Shown here piece after piece: positions 45,473 to 54,799 of a stretch of 61,201 nt of DNA; the stretch's first letter is position 1; the number at the start of each line of letters is the position of its first letter. Both the position numbers and the translations under genes were made by a program. The DNA is from Desulfovibrionales bacterium (GTDB lineage: Bacteria; Desulfobacterota; Desulfovibrionia; Desulfovibrionales; Desulfonatronaceae): the NCBI GenBank assembly GCA_007693505.1, contig REDL01000132.1, positions 1 through 61,201 on the forward strand, in the 5' to 3' direction. The notes below the pieces were generated by a model. That model ran no database searches, was not told the origin of the DNA, and saw nothing but the letters and a program-made list of their open reading frames with translations.

Positions 45473-46181
45473 CATCCCCAGCCGCGGCCCATCCTATGCA
45501 CTGTGGCTGATTATCATCCTGAACACCGCGGTTTTCATCCTGCAATTGACCATGACCGGACGGGAACTGCTGCGGTTCACCCACATCTTCGGCATGGTTC
45601 CCGCCAGGGTAACCGATCCGGCCTGGGCCGAATGGGTTGGATACGCTCCGAATTGGACGATGACTCTGATCACGCACATGTTTCTTCATGCCGGATGGCT
45701 GCACTTTTTGCTGAACATGTGGATGCTCTGGATTTTTGGAGACAACGTGGAAGACGTCATGGGTCCGTTGCGGTTTTTGCTTTTCTATCTGCTCTGCGGA
45801 ATCGGCGCGATCCTCATCCACCTGCTATTCAACCTCGGCTCCCAGGTTCCGGTTATTGGCGCATCCGGGGCCATTGCCGGGGTCATGGGCGCATACCTGC
45901 TGCTTTATCCCCACGCCAGAGTGGTGGCCTTTGTGCCCATCCTCTTTCTGCCCTTCTTTTTCGAAATCCCGGCGGTGATCTTCCTGGGCATCTGGTTCCT
46001 GATCCAAATCGTCTCCGGTCTCTTCTCCCTGGTCTTCCAGGGCATCGGCGGCGGCATCGCCTGGTGGGCGCACATCGGCGGATTCATCTTGGGCATGGCC
46101 CTTGTCCGAATATTCCAAAAACGCGGCGCCTGCCGCCACTGCACCACACTGGAACAGTGGTTTCGGGATCATAGCCGCTGA
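45453..46181 (+). CDS. Rhomboid family intramembrane serine protease
   Basis: A 242-residue protein with six or seven hydrophobic helices. The catalytic serine lies in GASGAIAGVMGAYL and the catalytic histidine in AHIGGFILGMAL; the first loop holds HAGWLHFLLNMWMLWIFGDNVE, the usual rhomboid HxxxxHxxxN region. A short CRHC-containing cytoplasmic tail follows. The ATG overlaps the coaE fusion by 20 bases in another frame, indicating coupled translation. Its substrate is unknown. Confidence 0.92.
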   Translation: MFPLRDNIPSRGPSYALWLIIILNTAVFILQLTMTGRELLRFTHIFGMVPARVTDPAWAEWVGYAPNWTMTLITHMFLHAGWLHFLLNMWMLWIFGDNVEDVMGPLRFLLFYLLCGIGAILIHLLFNLGSQVPVIGASGAIAGVMGAYLLLYPHARVVAFVPILFLPFFFEIPAVIFLGIWFLIQIVSGLFSLVFQGIGGGIAWWAHIGGFILGMALVRIFQKRGACRHCTTLEQWFRDHSR

Positions 46182-46259
46182 TAATGGCAGTGGAGGGCAA
46201 TCTCTCCTTTATATTCCAAATTGATGAAGGAACTCCTAAGATAATGTTCACGTTTTTCC

Positions 46260-46284
46260 GATTCTGATTCTGATTCTGATTTTT
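46260..46284. repeat. GATTCT hexamer tandem repeat
   Basis: GATTCT occurs three times in a row and is followed by GATTTTTG, in the short gap between the convergent rhomboid gene and the kinase fragment. It is built on the same GAT-plus-three pattern as the repeat at 22162-22230. Confidence 0.7.
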
Positions 46285-46306
46285 GAGGCTTGGGAACAGC
46301 ATTTTC

Positions 46307-46921
46307 TTAGTCCATCGTCGTCGGAGCGGGTTCCGCCTCGCCCCTGGGCAGCACCACGGTCACCGTGGTCCCGTGGCCGGGTTCGCTGTCCACGGTGATG
46401 GTCCCTCCGTGGGCTTCCACGATGTGTTTGGCAATGGGCATGCCCAGGCCGACCCCGGAGATGGCCGTGTTGGACGGGTCGGCGCGAAAGAATTTGTTGA
46501 AGATCCTGTCCACCTGTTCCCTGGTCATGCCGATTCCCTGGTCCTGGACCCGCAGGGCGACGTGGTCGTCCCGGCATTCCAGGCCGACCCGGATGGTTCC
46601 TCCTTGCGGGGAGTATTTAATGGCGTTGTTCAGGATGTTGTCCAGGACCTGAAGCAGTTTGTCCCTGTCCACGAAGAGCACGCACGGCTCCGCCGGTCCC
46701 TCCAGGATCAGCTCGTGCCCAAGGGTGCCGAGCTGATGCCCGGCGAGCCTCTCCTGGATAATGGCCCGGATGTCCTCCCGGCTCGTGTGCAGAGTAAAGC
46801 CCTGCCCGGACTCAATCCGGGAAATGTCCAGCAGGTCGGTGATCAACCGGCCCAGATGCATGCTCTGTTCATTGATGAGGCGGAGAAATATGCCCCCCGT
46901 GTCCCCCGTGATCCCCGTGGT
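46307..46921 (-). pseudogene. Histidine kinase C-terminal fragment (HATPase)
   Basis: The translatable part from the ATG at 46861 gives 184 residues: the end of a dimerisation helix (LGRLITDLLDISRIESGQ) and a complete HATPase domain with N box LDNILNNAIKYSPQGG, G1 VQDQGIGM, F box FNKFFRAD and G2 GVGLGMPIAKHIVEAHGG. The same frame continues upstream as IFLRLINEQS but meets a stop at 46922-46924, and the HisKA phosphoacceptor histidine expected some 50 residues earlier is missing. The sequence before it is a GC-rich run of CACGGGG-like units. I read it as a 5'-truncated sensor kinase; it could still encode a stand-alone ATPase domain. Confidence 0.7.
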
Positions 46922-46969
46922 TCATTCTTCAGCGATGTCGGTTGTGGCATGAAAATGTCCCTGCTCGTG

Positions 46970-47761
46970 CTATTCCGTCAGCTTCTCCGCCAAAAGGTGC
47001 ATGGCCTGGGAAGCGTCCGGCAGCAGAACGATTTTTTTATAGGTTTCCTCTTCGCGGGTGTTCAGCCCCATCTGGTCCGCGGTCTTCAGGATGGTCTCGC
47101 AGGCGTTGAACAGGATGATTTGTCGAACAGCGCCCTTCTGGGCCTCGGCGAAAAGACTTCCCCAGGTCAGGCTGCTCAGGAGTCGGACGCATTTCAGATC
47201 CAGAAAAATGGTTCGATCCGGAACATTCTCGATTTTGTCCATGATTTCGGACATTCCCTTGACCATGGAAATTTTTCCCGGCCCGAAGTTCAGGTCCGTG
47301 ACCAGGACGACGCCATTGGGGTAGGTACTGATCCGCCAATGCTCTTGAACGTGGTGTTCGGTCATTGATTGGTCTCCCTTGCAAATAAAGATGTGATTCC
47401 CTGAAAGATTGAAGAATACGTGATCAACATTGGTCTTGATCAGGCCCAGTCCTCTGCCGCGTTTTCCGCGAACCTTCCGCAACTCGGGAAAACGCGGCTC
47501 AAATCCCGCCCCCTGATCCCTGATAAAGGCCAAAACCAGCTCCGGACGCACCAGATACCGGACGTGAACCTGCTTGCGCGGGTCGTTGCCATTGCCGTGT
47601 TCCACGGCATTGTTCACGGCCTCCACCAGGGCCAGAAGCAGCATGTCCTGGTGCTCCCCCCGATATCCACCGCTGTTCATGTCCATGCCGAAGTCCTCAA
47701 ACAGCGCTTCGCGCTCCGCCTCGTCCCCGGATATTCGCTTGTCCCGGAAGATGGTCGTCAT
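46970..47761 (-). CDS. RsbW-like kinase fused to a STAS-like domain
   Basis: A 263-residue protein. Residues about 1-125 are a GHKL ATPase of the anti-sigma-factor kinase type: N box ALVEAVNNAVEHGNGN, G1 IRDQGAGFEP, G2 GRGLGLI. Residues about 140-263 look like a STAS (anti-anti-sigma) domain: VVLVTDLNFGPGKISMVKGM, then IFLDLKCVRLLSSLTWGSLF, with the serines and threonine at the usual phosphorylation turn. The start overlaps the stop of the upstream phosphatase (ATGA). Having kinase and its usual substrate fold in one chain next to a phosphatase suggests a compact partner-switching module. The target sigma factor or enzyme is not in the window. Confidence 0.75.
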   Translation of the reverse strand: MTTIFRDKRISGDEAEREALFEDFGMDMNSGGYRGEHQDMLLLALVEAVNNAVEHGNGNDPRKQVHVRYLVRPELVLAFIRDQGAGFEPRFPELRKVRGKRGRGLGLIKTNVDHVFFNLSGNHIFICKGDQSMTEHHVQEHWRISTYPNGVVLVTDLNFGPGKISMVKGMSEIMDKIENVPDRTIFLDLKCVRLLSSLTWGSLFAEAQKGAVRQIILFNACETILKTADQMGLNTREEETYKKIVLLPDASQAMHLLAEKLTE

Positions 47762-48702
47762 CCGCTTCCTCCATTTTGTCCCTGTTGCGGCGATGGGTCC
47801 GTTTTCGCCCGGAACAGGGCCACGGTCACGTCGTCGTCCAGAGGCAGATTGCCGATATAGGTTCGCAGATCGGTCAGGATGGCGGCCATGAGTTCGTGCA
47901 AGGGACGCTGGCCGTGCCGGGCGAGACAGGTTTTGAAGCGGTCCACGCCGTAGGGTTCGTCTTCCCCGTTGCTCGCTTCGGTCAGACCGTCCGTGAACAG
48001 TACCAGCAGGTCGCCCGGACGGACCTCCCGTTCCACGGATCGGAACATATTTCCGCAAGCCATGCCCATGGGCGGGCCGGACACGGCGATTTCCTCGACA
48101 TCCTCGTTGTGAACATGAAGGGGGAACGGCAGTCCGGCATTGGAAAGCAGGCAGCGTCCCGGATGCAGAATGGCATATCCAGCGGCCACGAAGCGGCCCG
48201 CGGGCATCAGACCGCAAATATCCTGATCAATGCTCCGGATCAGTTCTTCCGGAGCGGACAGTGGCGCCGGGCAGGTCTGGACCAGGCTGGAAATGCACAT
48301 GGATATGAGCGCGGCGGAAAGTCCGTGGCCGCAACTGTCGGCCAGCAGAAAGCCCGCGGGCGAAAGGTTGTGTCCGAAGGCCGTTTCGGTTTTCTGGCCG
48401 GAATTGGCTTCACCCCTTGCCCGAGAATCATCATAATCCGGCATCTGTCCGGCCATGGGCTTGAGGCAGAAAAAAACTCCGGAAACGGACATGGGCGCGG
48501 CATTGTAGACCAGGGCCTCGTAGTCCGTGGTCGCGAAAAAACCGGGAACCTGTTCCACGGGAGTCAAAAAACGCTTCTGCATCAGGGCGCCCAGACGCAG
48601 ATCCTCGGCGCGCTGGCGTTCCAGGTGGTAAAGCCGGGAGAGGTCCTCGGAATATTTCATGGATTGCTGGTGGGCGATGGATGATGTTTCCACTTTGCTC
48701 AC
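47758..48702 (-). CDS. SpoIIE/RsbU-type PP2C serine phosphatase
   Basis: A 314-residue metal-dependent phosphatase. An N-terminal helical stretch (SRLYHLERQRAEDLRLGALMQKRFLTP) resembles the RsbU/RsbP linker. Catalytic aspartates are in GFLLADSCGHGLSAALISM, LLVLFTDGLTEASN and LPLDDDVTVALFR. It should remove phosphate from the STAS domain of a partner-switching protein. It overlaps both neighbours by ATGA, so the three genes HD-GYP, PP2C and kinase-STAS are translated as a unit. Confidence 0.85.
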   Translation of the reverse strand: MSKVETSSIAHQQSMKYSEDLSRLYHLERQRAEDLRLGALMQKRFLTPVEQVPGFFATTDYEALVYNAAPMSVSGVFFCLKPMAGQMPDYDDSRARGEANSGQKTETAFGHNLSPAGFLLADSCGHGLSAALISMCISSLVQTCPAPLSAPEELIRSIDQDICGLMPAGRFVAAGYAILHPGRCLLSNAGLPFPLHVHNEDVEEIAVSGPPMGMACGNMFRSVEREVRPGDLLVLFTDGLTEASNGEDEPYGVDRFKTCLARHGQRPLHELMAAILTDLRTYIGNLPLDDDVTVALFRAKTDPSPQQGQNGGSG

Positions 48703-49393
48703 CCACTGTCCCGCTCGCTCGGCACATAGGGCTGATCAACCAGTGCTTCGTCGTGGAGCATGTCGGCCTTGATGGCCAGGATTTCCGGCAAGTGAGCCAG
48801 AAACAGCTCCACGAGGTCCGGATCGAACTCCGTGCCTATGCCCTTTCGGATGATGCCCAGGGCGGTTTCCACCGGGTAGGCATTCTTGTAGGGCCGATCC
48901 GTGGTCAGGGCGTCGAACACGTCCACCAGCTTGACGATCCGCCCGGGCAAGGGGATGGCCTCGCCTTGCAAGCCGTCGGGGTATCCGCTGCCGTCCCAGT
49001 TTTCGTGATGGCGCAGGGCGATGGTCGAGGCCTCCTGGAGAATGATGGACCGGGAGCCACCCAGGATGCGCGCGCCGATCCGGGTATGGGTCTTGATCAC
49101 GGCGAATTCTTCGGCGGTCAACCGGGCCGGCTTGTTCAGGATCTGATCCGGAATGCCGATCTTGCCCACGTCATGCATGGGCGCGGCGTTGAGCAGGGTA
49201 TGTACGTTGTGCTCAGACAGCCCGTATTTCCCGGCCAGAAAGGCGCTGTACCTGCCAATGCGCAGGATGTGGTCCCCGGTGTTTTCATCCTTGAATTCCG
49301 CGGCCATGGCCAGCATGTTCATGGCCGCGAGATAGGACTCCTCCAATTCCCGCTTGGATTCCCTTGTATCTTGAAAAACGTGTTGTTGATAAA
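48699..49393 (-). pseudogene. HD-GYP c-di-GMP phosphodiesterase, 5' end cut off by IS110
   Basis: About 230 residues remain: a helical lead (QDTRESKRELEESYLAAMNML) and a complete HD-GYP domain with MHDVGKIGIPD, a later His pair HHENWDGSGYPDGL, and the ALTTDRPYK motif. The domain itself looks catalytically intact. Upstream of about 49393 the frame runs into the non-coding end of the IS110 element, so the original start and N-terminal sensory part are missing. The lead sequence resembles the end of a PAS linker, and a PAS-PAS gene on the same strand is cut off at the other side of the IS (about 50690). The two may be halves of one gene. Exact boundary is uncertain by about 20 bases. Confidence 0.75.
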
Positions 49394-49409
49394 CTGTTAC
49401 TGTTTCTGG

Positions 49410-50666
<1,257 letters not shown>

Positions 50667-50689
50667 CGAAAAAGACAGTTGCCTGGTTC

Positions 50690-51632
50690 CATCGCCCCGC
50701 ACCGAATAGATCACCGCGCCACTGGGCATGTGCTCGAAAAGGGAGCGAAGCAAAGACTTGCTTTTGGAAAGCGCTTGCTGAATGTCCTTTTGCCTGGTTA
50801 TGTCCCTGGAAAAGCCGATGGTTCCGACAATGTCGCCCTGAGGCTCGCGCAAGGGCAACTTGTCTGAAATGCACCACACCACTTCGCCGGAAGCGGAAAC
50901 AAAGGGTTCCTCGACGTCCAGTTCCGGCTCTCCGGTGGCCAAAATCCGCCGATCCACACGGACATGCGCATCCGCGATTTCAGGAGGGAAGATATCGTGG
51001 GTTGTTTTCCCGATAACCGCCTTTTTCTCGAGCCCGATTGTCTCAAGGCCGGCCCTGTTGACCATCAGAAAGCGCCCCTTCCGATCTTTGGACCAGATGA
51101 GAGCCGGAACCGAGTCCAGAATGATCCGGCGTTGCTGATCCATGGACAGCAACTCGTTTTCGATCAGTTTCTGGTCGGTGATGTCCCGCAGGAGGCAGTG
51201 CGTGCATTGGAACCGTTGCTGCTCGTCGCTGGAAATGCAACCGTCCAGGGAAACGTGCCGCAAGGCCCCGTCCTTGCGGACCAGGTCATATTCGATGTTG
51301 TGCAATGAGCCGGTGGCTTTGAGCCGGGTTAAGTTATCATTAAACACGGCCCGGTGTTTCTCGGCCAGAAAATCGGTGAAATGCCGCCCAAGGACATCCC
51401 GGCGTTCATGGCCCAGCATATTCAGCCAAGCCCCATTCACATCCACAAGCCTGCCGTCCTCATCCAGGGATTGGTAGGCCAGCGCGGGACTCTCCCGAAG
51501 CAGCCTGAGGGAATCCTTGCAGTCGGAAAACCCTTCCTGGATCAACCCAATCCGCCGCTCCAACTCCACGATCCGCGCCTGCGCCGCTTCCAACTCCGTA
51601 CGCAAGAATTCGATGGTCTGCTCTGGTTTCAT
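50690..51632 (-). pseudogene. PAS-PAS signalling protein cut off by IS110
   Basis: About 314 residues remain from a normal ATG: a coiled-coil start (FLRTELEAAQARIVELERRIG), a PAS domain (about 45-150; SPALAYQSLDEDGRLVDVN ... LLRDITDQK), a second PAS-PAC (about 170-285; IWSKDRKGRFLMVN ... GFSRDITRQK), and the start of a third segment (LFEHMPSGAVIYSVRGDG). There the homology ends and the frame runs into the IS110 element, stopping at 50637 after about 16 foreign residues. The output domain is lost; the HD-GYP fragment on the far side of the IS is the obvious candidate. Confidence 0.8.
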
Positions 51633-51820
51633 GGGAGCTCCTTCCTGGCGTGATCAGCGATTTTCAGCCGGTTTGCCGACGTTCACAATGCCGCGCAAAT
51701 CTGGCATGTTCTCGGACGGAGATCAATGAATGACCCAAAAACGACACTATCGTCCGCTCCGCGGCCATGCGAAAAACGAACTGGCCGCCTTGTTCTCTCG
51801 TAATGTCACAGGAGCCCTTC

Positions 51821-53401
51821 ATGTCCAGACTGCCCAACCTGCCCGTTGGCGACTCGTCCTTTGAGAGCATCCGCCGCGATAATCAGCTCTATGTGGATAA
51901 GACCAGCCATATCCACAGGATGGTGGATCAAGGCAAGTACTATTTCCTGTCCCGACCCCGGCGCTTCGGCAAGTCCCTGACCGTGTCCACGCTGCGCTGC
52001 CTGTTCGAGGGCCGGCGGGAACTGTTCGAGGGGTTGTGGATCGCGGAGCACGGGGAGTGGGACTGGCAAAAGCATCCGGTGATTCTGCTGGATTTTAATG
52101 GGATCAGTCACGAGACGCCGGACATTTTGAAAGCCGGTCTATCCCGAAACCTGGAGATGCTTGCGCGGCGTTACGACCTGACCTCCGATGCGACGTTGCT
52201 CAAGGACAGGTTCAAGGAACTGATCGTCGCGCTGCATGAAAAGACCGGCCAAAAGGTCGTGATCCTCGTCGACGAATACGACAAGCCGCTCATCGATCAC
52301 CTGGGCAAAGGCGAGGCGGAACTGAGCATTGCCAAGGACAACCGGGACACGCTGAAGCAGTTTTTCGGGTTAATCAAGGAAGGAGACGTAACCAGGGCCT
52401 TGCGCTTCGTGTTCATCACCGGGGTTTCCAAGTTCAGCCGGGTGTCCATTTTTTCGGAGCTGAACAATCTCACGGATCTGACCATGAGCCGCCATTACGC
52501 GGAGATGCTCGGCTACACCCAGGACGAACTGGAAACCGTCTTCGCGGAGTACGTGGCCCGTTTCGCACGGGAGACCGGCCAGACGGCCCAAGAGATATGG
52601 GACATGCTGCGGTTGATGTACAACGGATACCGCTTTTCCGAAAAGGATGTGCGCGTTTACAACCCTTTTTCCGTGCTGGGCGCTCTCCAGGAACAGGCTT
52701 TCCGCAATTACTGGTTCGAGACCGGAACGCCCACGTTTCTCATCAACCTGCTTCGAGAACAAAACTGGTATCTGCCCAGGATCGAAAATATGCAGGCCAC
52801 CACAATGCTGTTCAGTACCTACGATTTGGAACAGCTCCAACCCGAAGCCCTGCTCTTCCAGACCGGATACGTGACCATCAAGGATATTGACGAGGACCTG
52901 CACATCTTCGACTACCCCAATCAAGAAGTGAAAACCTCGTTTCTGGAGATGCTTCTGCACTCCTGCACCCAGGGCTTGCCCGAACCCTCCCGGTTCATGC
53001 TGCTGTCCAAACATTTGCGCCGGGAAGACCTGGCCGCCTTCATGGACACGGTCACGGCCATCTTCAAAGACCTTGCCTACACCCTGGAAACCAACCGCGA
53101 CGAAGCCTATTTCCACACCGTGTTCTACCTGATGGTCAGCGCCTCCGGCGTGGACGCCCGCAGCGAGGTACTGACCTGCGACGGGCGGATCGATCTGGTG
53201 ATGCACGTCGGGGAGCGAATCTACATCATCGAATTCAAGTGCAATCAGAGCGCGGACACGGCCCTGGCCCAGATCAAGGACAAGGGCTACGCCCAGGCCT
53301 ATCGAGGCCTGGGCAAACAGATTTTCTTGCTGGGGATCAACTTTGACACGCAGAAGCGCAATGTGAGCGAATGGAAAACGAAAGAAGACGGTTTGGGATA
53401 G
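51821..53401 (+). CDS. AAA-ATPase-like / PD-(D/E)XK nuclease family protein
   Basis: A 526-residue protein of the AAA-ATPase_like plus DUF1703 type, often found in many copies in anaerobes and Bacteroidetes. The N-terminal LYVDKTSHIHRMVDQGKYYFL leads to a P-loop-like RPRRFGKSLTVSTL (Walker A), and Walker B is VVILVDEYDKPL. The C-terminal domain carries a PD-(D/E)XK-like nuclease core, GRIDLVMHVGERIYIIEFK, followed by QIKDKGYAQAY. Function is not established; a nucleic-acid or mobile-element role is often guessed. The ATG at 51821 follows AGGAG; one at 51803 is possible. It appears transcribed alone. Confidence 0.85.
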   Translation: MSRLPNLPVGDSSFESIRRDNQLYVDKTSHIHRMVDQGKYYFLSRPRRFGKSLTVSTLRCLFEGRRELFEGLWIAEHGEWDWQKHPVILLDFNGISHETPDILKAGLSRNLEMLARRYDLTSDATLLKDRFKELIVALHEKTGQKVVILVDEYDKPLIDHLGKGEAELSIAKDNRDTLKQFFGLIKEGDVTRALRFVFITGVSKFSRVSIFSELNNLTDLTMSRHYAEMLGYTQDELETVFAEYVARFARETGQTAQEIWDMLRLMYNGYRFSEKDVRVYNPFSVLGALQEQAFRNYWFETGTPTFLINLLREQNWYLPRIENMQATTMLFSTYDLEQLQPEALLFQTGYVTIKDIDEDLHIFDYPNQEVKTSFLEMLLHSCTQGLPEPSRFMLLSKHLRREDLAAFMDTVTAIFKDLAYTLETNRDEAYFHTVFYLMVSASGVDARSEVLTCDGRIDLVMHVGERIYIIEFKCNQSADTALAQIKDKGYAQAYRGLGKQIFLLGINFDTQKRNVSEWKTKEDGLG

Positions 53402-53499
53402 TGCGCGGCGCTACCTGTTCGCAGGCTGGCGGGAGGTGTTCAAGGTGATGTGACTCGCGGAGCATGGGAAGTGAAAAAACGCCTTTCACCACGGCTTCC

Positions 53500-54657
53500 T
53501 CACTCCCCAAAGGCCCGGCGCATCAAATACCGACCCAGCCCGCCCAGCTCCTTTGGCATGTACCCGAAAACCGCGTTCCAGACCTCATCGGACTCCATGC
53601 ACAAGTACAAACCCTGGAATCCGGCCCGGCGCAGTGTTTCGGCCACGTGGCGCAGCTGGCGGACGCGCAGGGGGCGGAGCAGGCGTTGCTTGCCGTCCAG
53701 GCCGGTGATGAATTCGGCGTAGATATAACGGGCCTGGGGGTGATTTTCCTCGATGCGCTGCTTGAGTTCCGGCATGAAGCGCAGCGATCCCAGACTGATG
53801 TAGGCCACGTCCTCAGGGCGGAGATGGTCCTTGATCATTTCCACGGTTCGTGCATAGCCGCGCTCCCAGCCAGGAAAGGGGATCACCGGGTCGAAGTGCA
53901 GGCAGACTCGGAAGCCTGCCTGGGTGCAGGCCCGGGCGGCGCGCAAGCGCTCTTCCAGCGACACACTGCCACCTTCTTCTCTGGCCTGGATCTCCGGCGC
54001 GTTCATGGACCAGGCCGGCAGGACCCGGTCCGGCCTGGCCACCTGATCCATCCAGCTCAGATCCACAACCTTGGACTTCAGTTCCAGGCAGGTTTGCGGA
54101 TACGCACCCAGAAACCCCACCAGATCGCGACTGTAACCGGTCACCGGCTCCAGGGTCAGGGAGTCGGTGAACTCTCCAGTGCCCAATCGCCAGCGTCGAT
54201 CGGGGCGCTCGCTGAAAGCCGATTCCAGTTCAGCGAACAAATCTGCCTGATTGGCCCAGACCTTCAGCACCCGGTCCTGAAAGTAGGCCTGGAGAATGCA
54301 GTAGGAACAGGACAAGGGGCAATTCTCCCCAATATGCACGATCCGGTAGGCGCAACAGTGATAGTGCCGCGTTCCCGGACAGGATCGCAAGAAACGGCCC
54401 CTGTAGTGTTTCAGATAGACAGTTCCCGAACCGCTGTCCTTGGAACCGGACCCATCCTCCGCCCCCTTGCCCACCGAAGTCAAATGCATCCTTCCGGGAT
54501 CGAACTCGGATTCGCGGATCACCACGGGCAAATGCCCCAACCGCCGCAGGACGCGCTGAGCCAAAGGGGCATCCAGGACCGACCGGTCCACGATAACTTG
54601 CCGTAAGTGACGTAAATACTCCGGCACCTGGAAGACCGGCTTATCAAGATTGTGCAT
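53500..54657 (-). CDS. Spore photoproduct lyase-like radical SAM protein
   Basis: A 385-residue radical SAM protein. The cluster motif is CPLSCSYC (Cys113, Cys117, Cys120; CxxxCxxC) followed by ILQAYFQ, the SplB-type signature. The N-terminal half has a variable Gly/Ser-rich insert at about 65-80 and several Cys/His residues (RSCPGTRHYHCC). Homologues in non-sporulating deltaproteobacteria are annotated as SplB-like DNA repair enzymes, but repair of spore photoproduct has no obvious use here, so the substrate is open. It is divergent from the glycosyltransferase gene. Confidence 0.82.
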   Translation of the reverse strand: MHNLDKPVFQVPEYLRHLRQVIVDRSVLDAPLAQRVLRRLGHLPVVIRESEFDPGRMHLTSVGKGAEDGSGSKDSGSGTVYLKHYRGRFLRSCPGTRHYHCCAYRIVHIGENCPLSCSYCILQAYFQDRVLKVWANQADLFAELESAFSERPDRRWRLGTGEFTDSLTLEPVTGYSRDLVGFLGAYPQTCLELKSKVVDLSWMDQVARPDRVLPAWSMNAPEIQAREEGGSVSLEERLRAARACTQAGFRVCLHFDPVIPFPGWERGYARTVEMIKDHLRPEDVAYISLGSLRFMPELKQRIEENHPQARYIYAEFITGLDGKQRLLRPLRVRQLRHVAETLRRAGFQGLYLCMESDEVWNAVFGYMPKELGGLGRYLMRRAFGE

Positions 54658-54721
54658 TTTCCCGCATCACCTTATGTTGTCGTGCCCGTGAAGGGTCGAA
54701 ACGGAGTCATTGCATCTCCTG

Positions 54722-54770
54722 GGGCCTGTTGCCTGGGCCTGTTGCCTGGGCCTGTTGCCTGGGCCTGTTA
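54722..54770. repeat. 13-bp tandem repeat, 3.8 copies
   Basis: The unit GGGCCTGTTGCCT occurs at 54722, 54735 and 54748, followed by a partial copy to 54770. Full copies are identical. It lies in the 142-base gap between two divergent genes, 30 bases before the glycosyltransferase ATG. Confidence 0.95.
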
Positions 54771-54799
54771 ATCGGGCGCGTTTACAAAACGTATCAGCC

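Noticed and set aside
54722-54770. Possible CRISPR or iteron array
   Set aside because: The units are directly adjacent without spacers and only four in number; nothing else suggests a replication origin.
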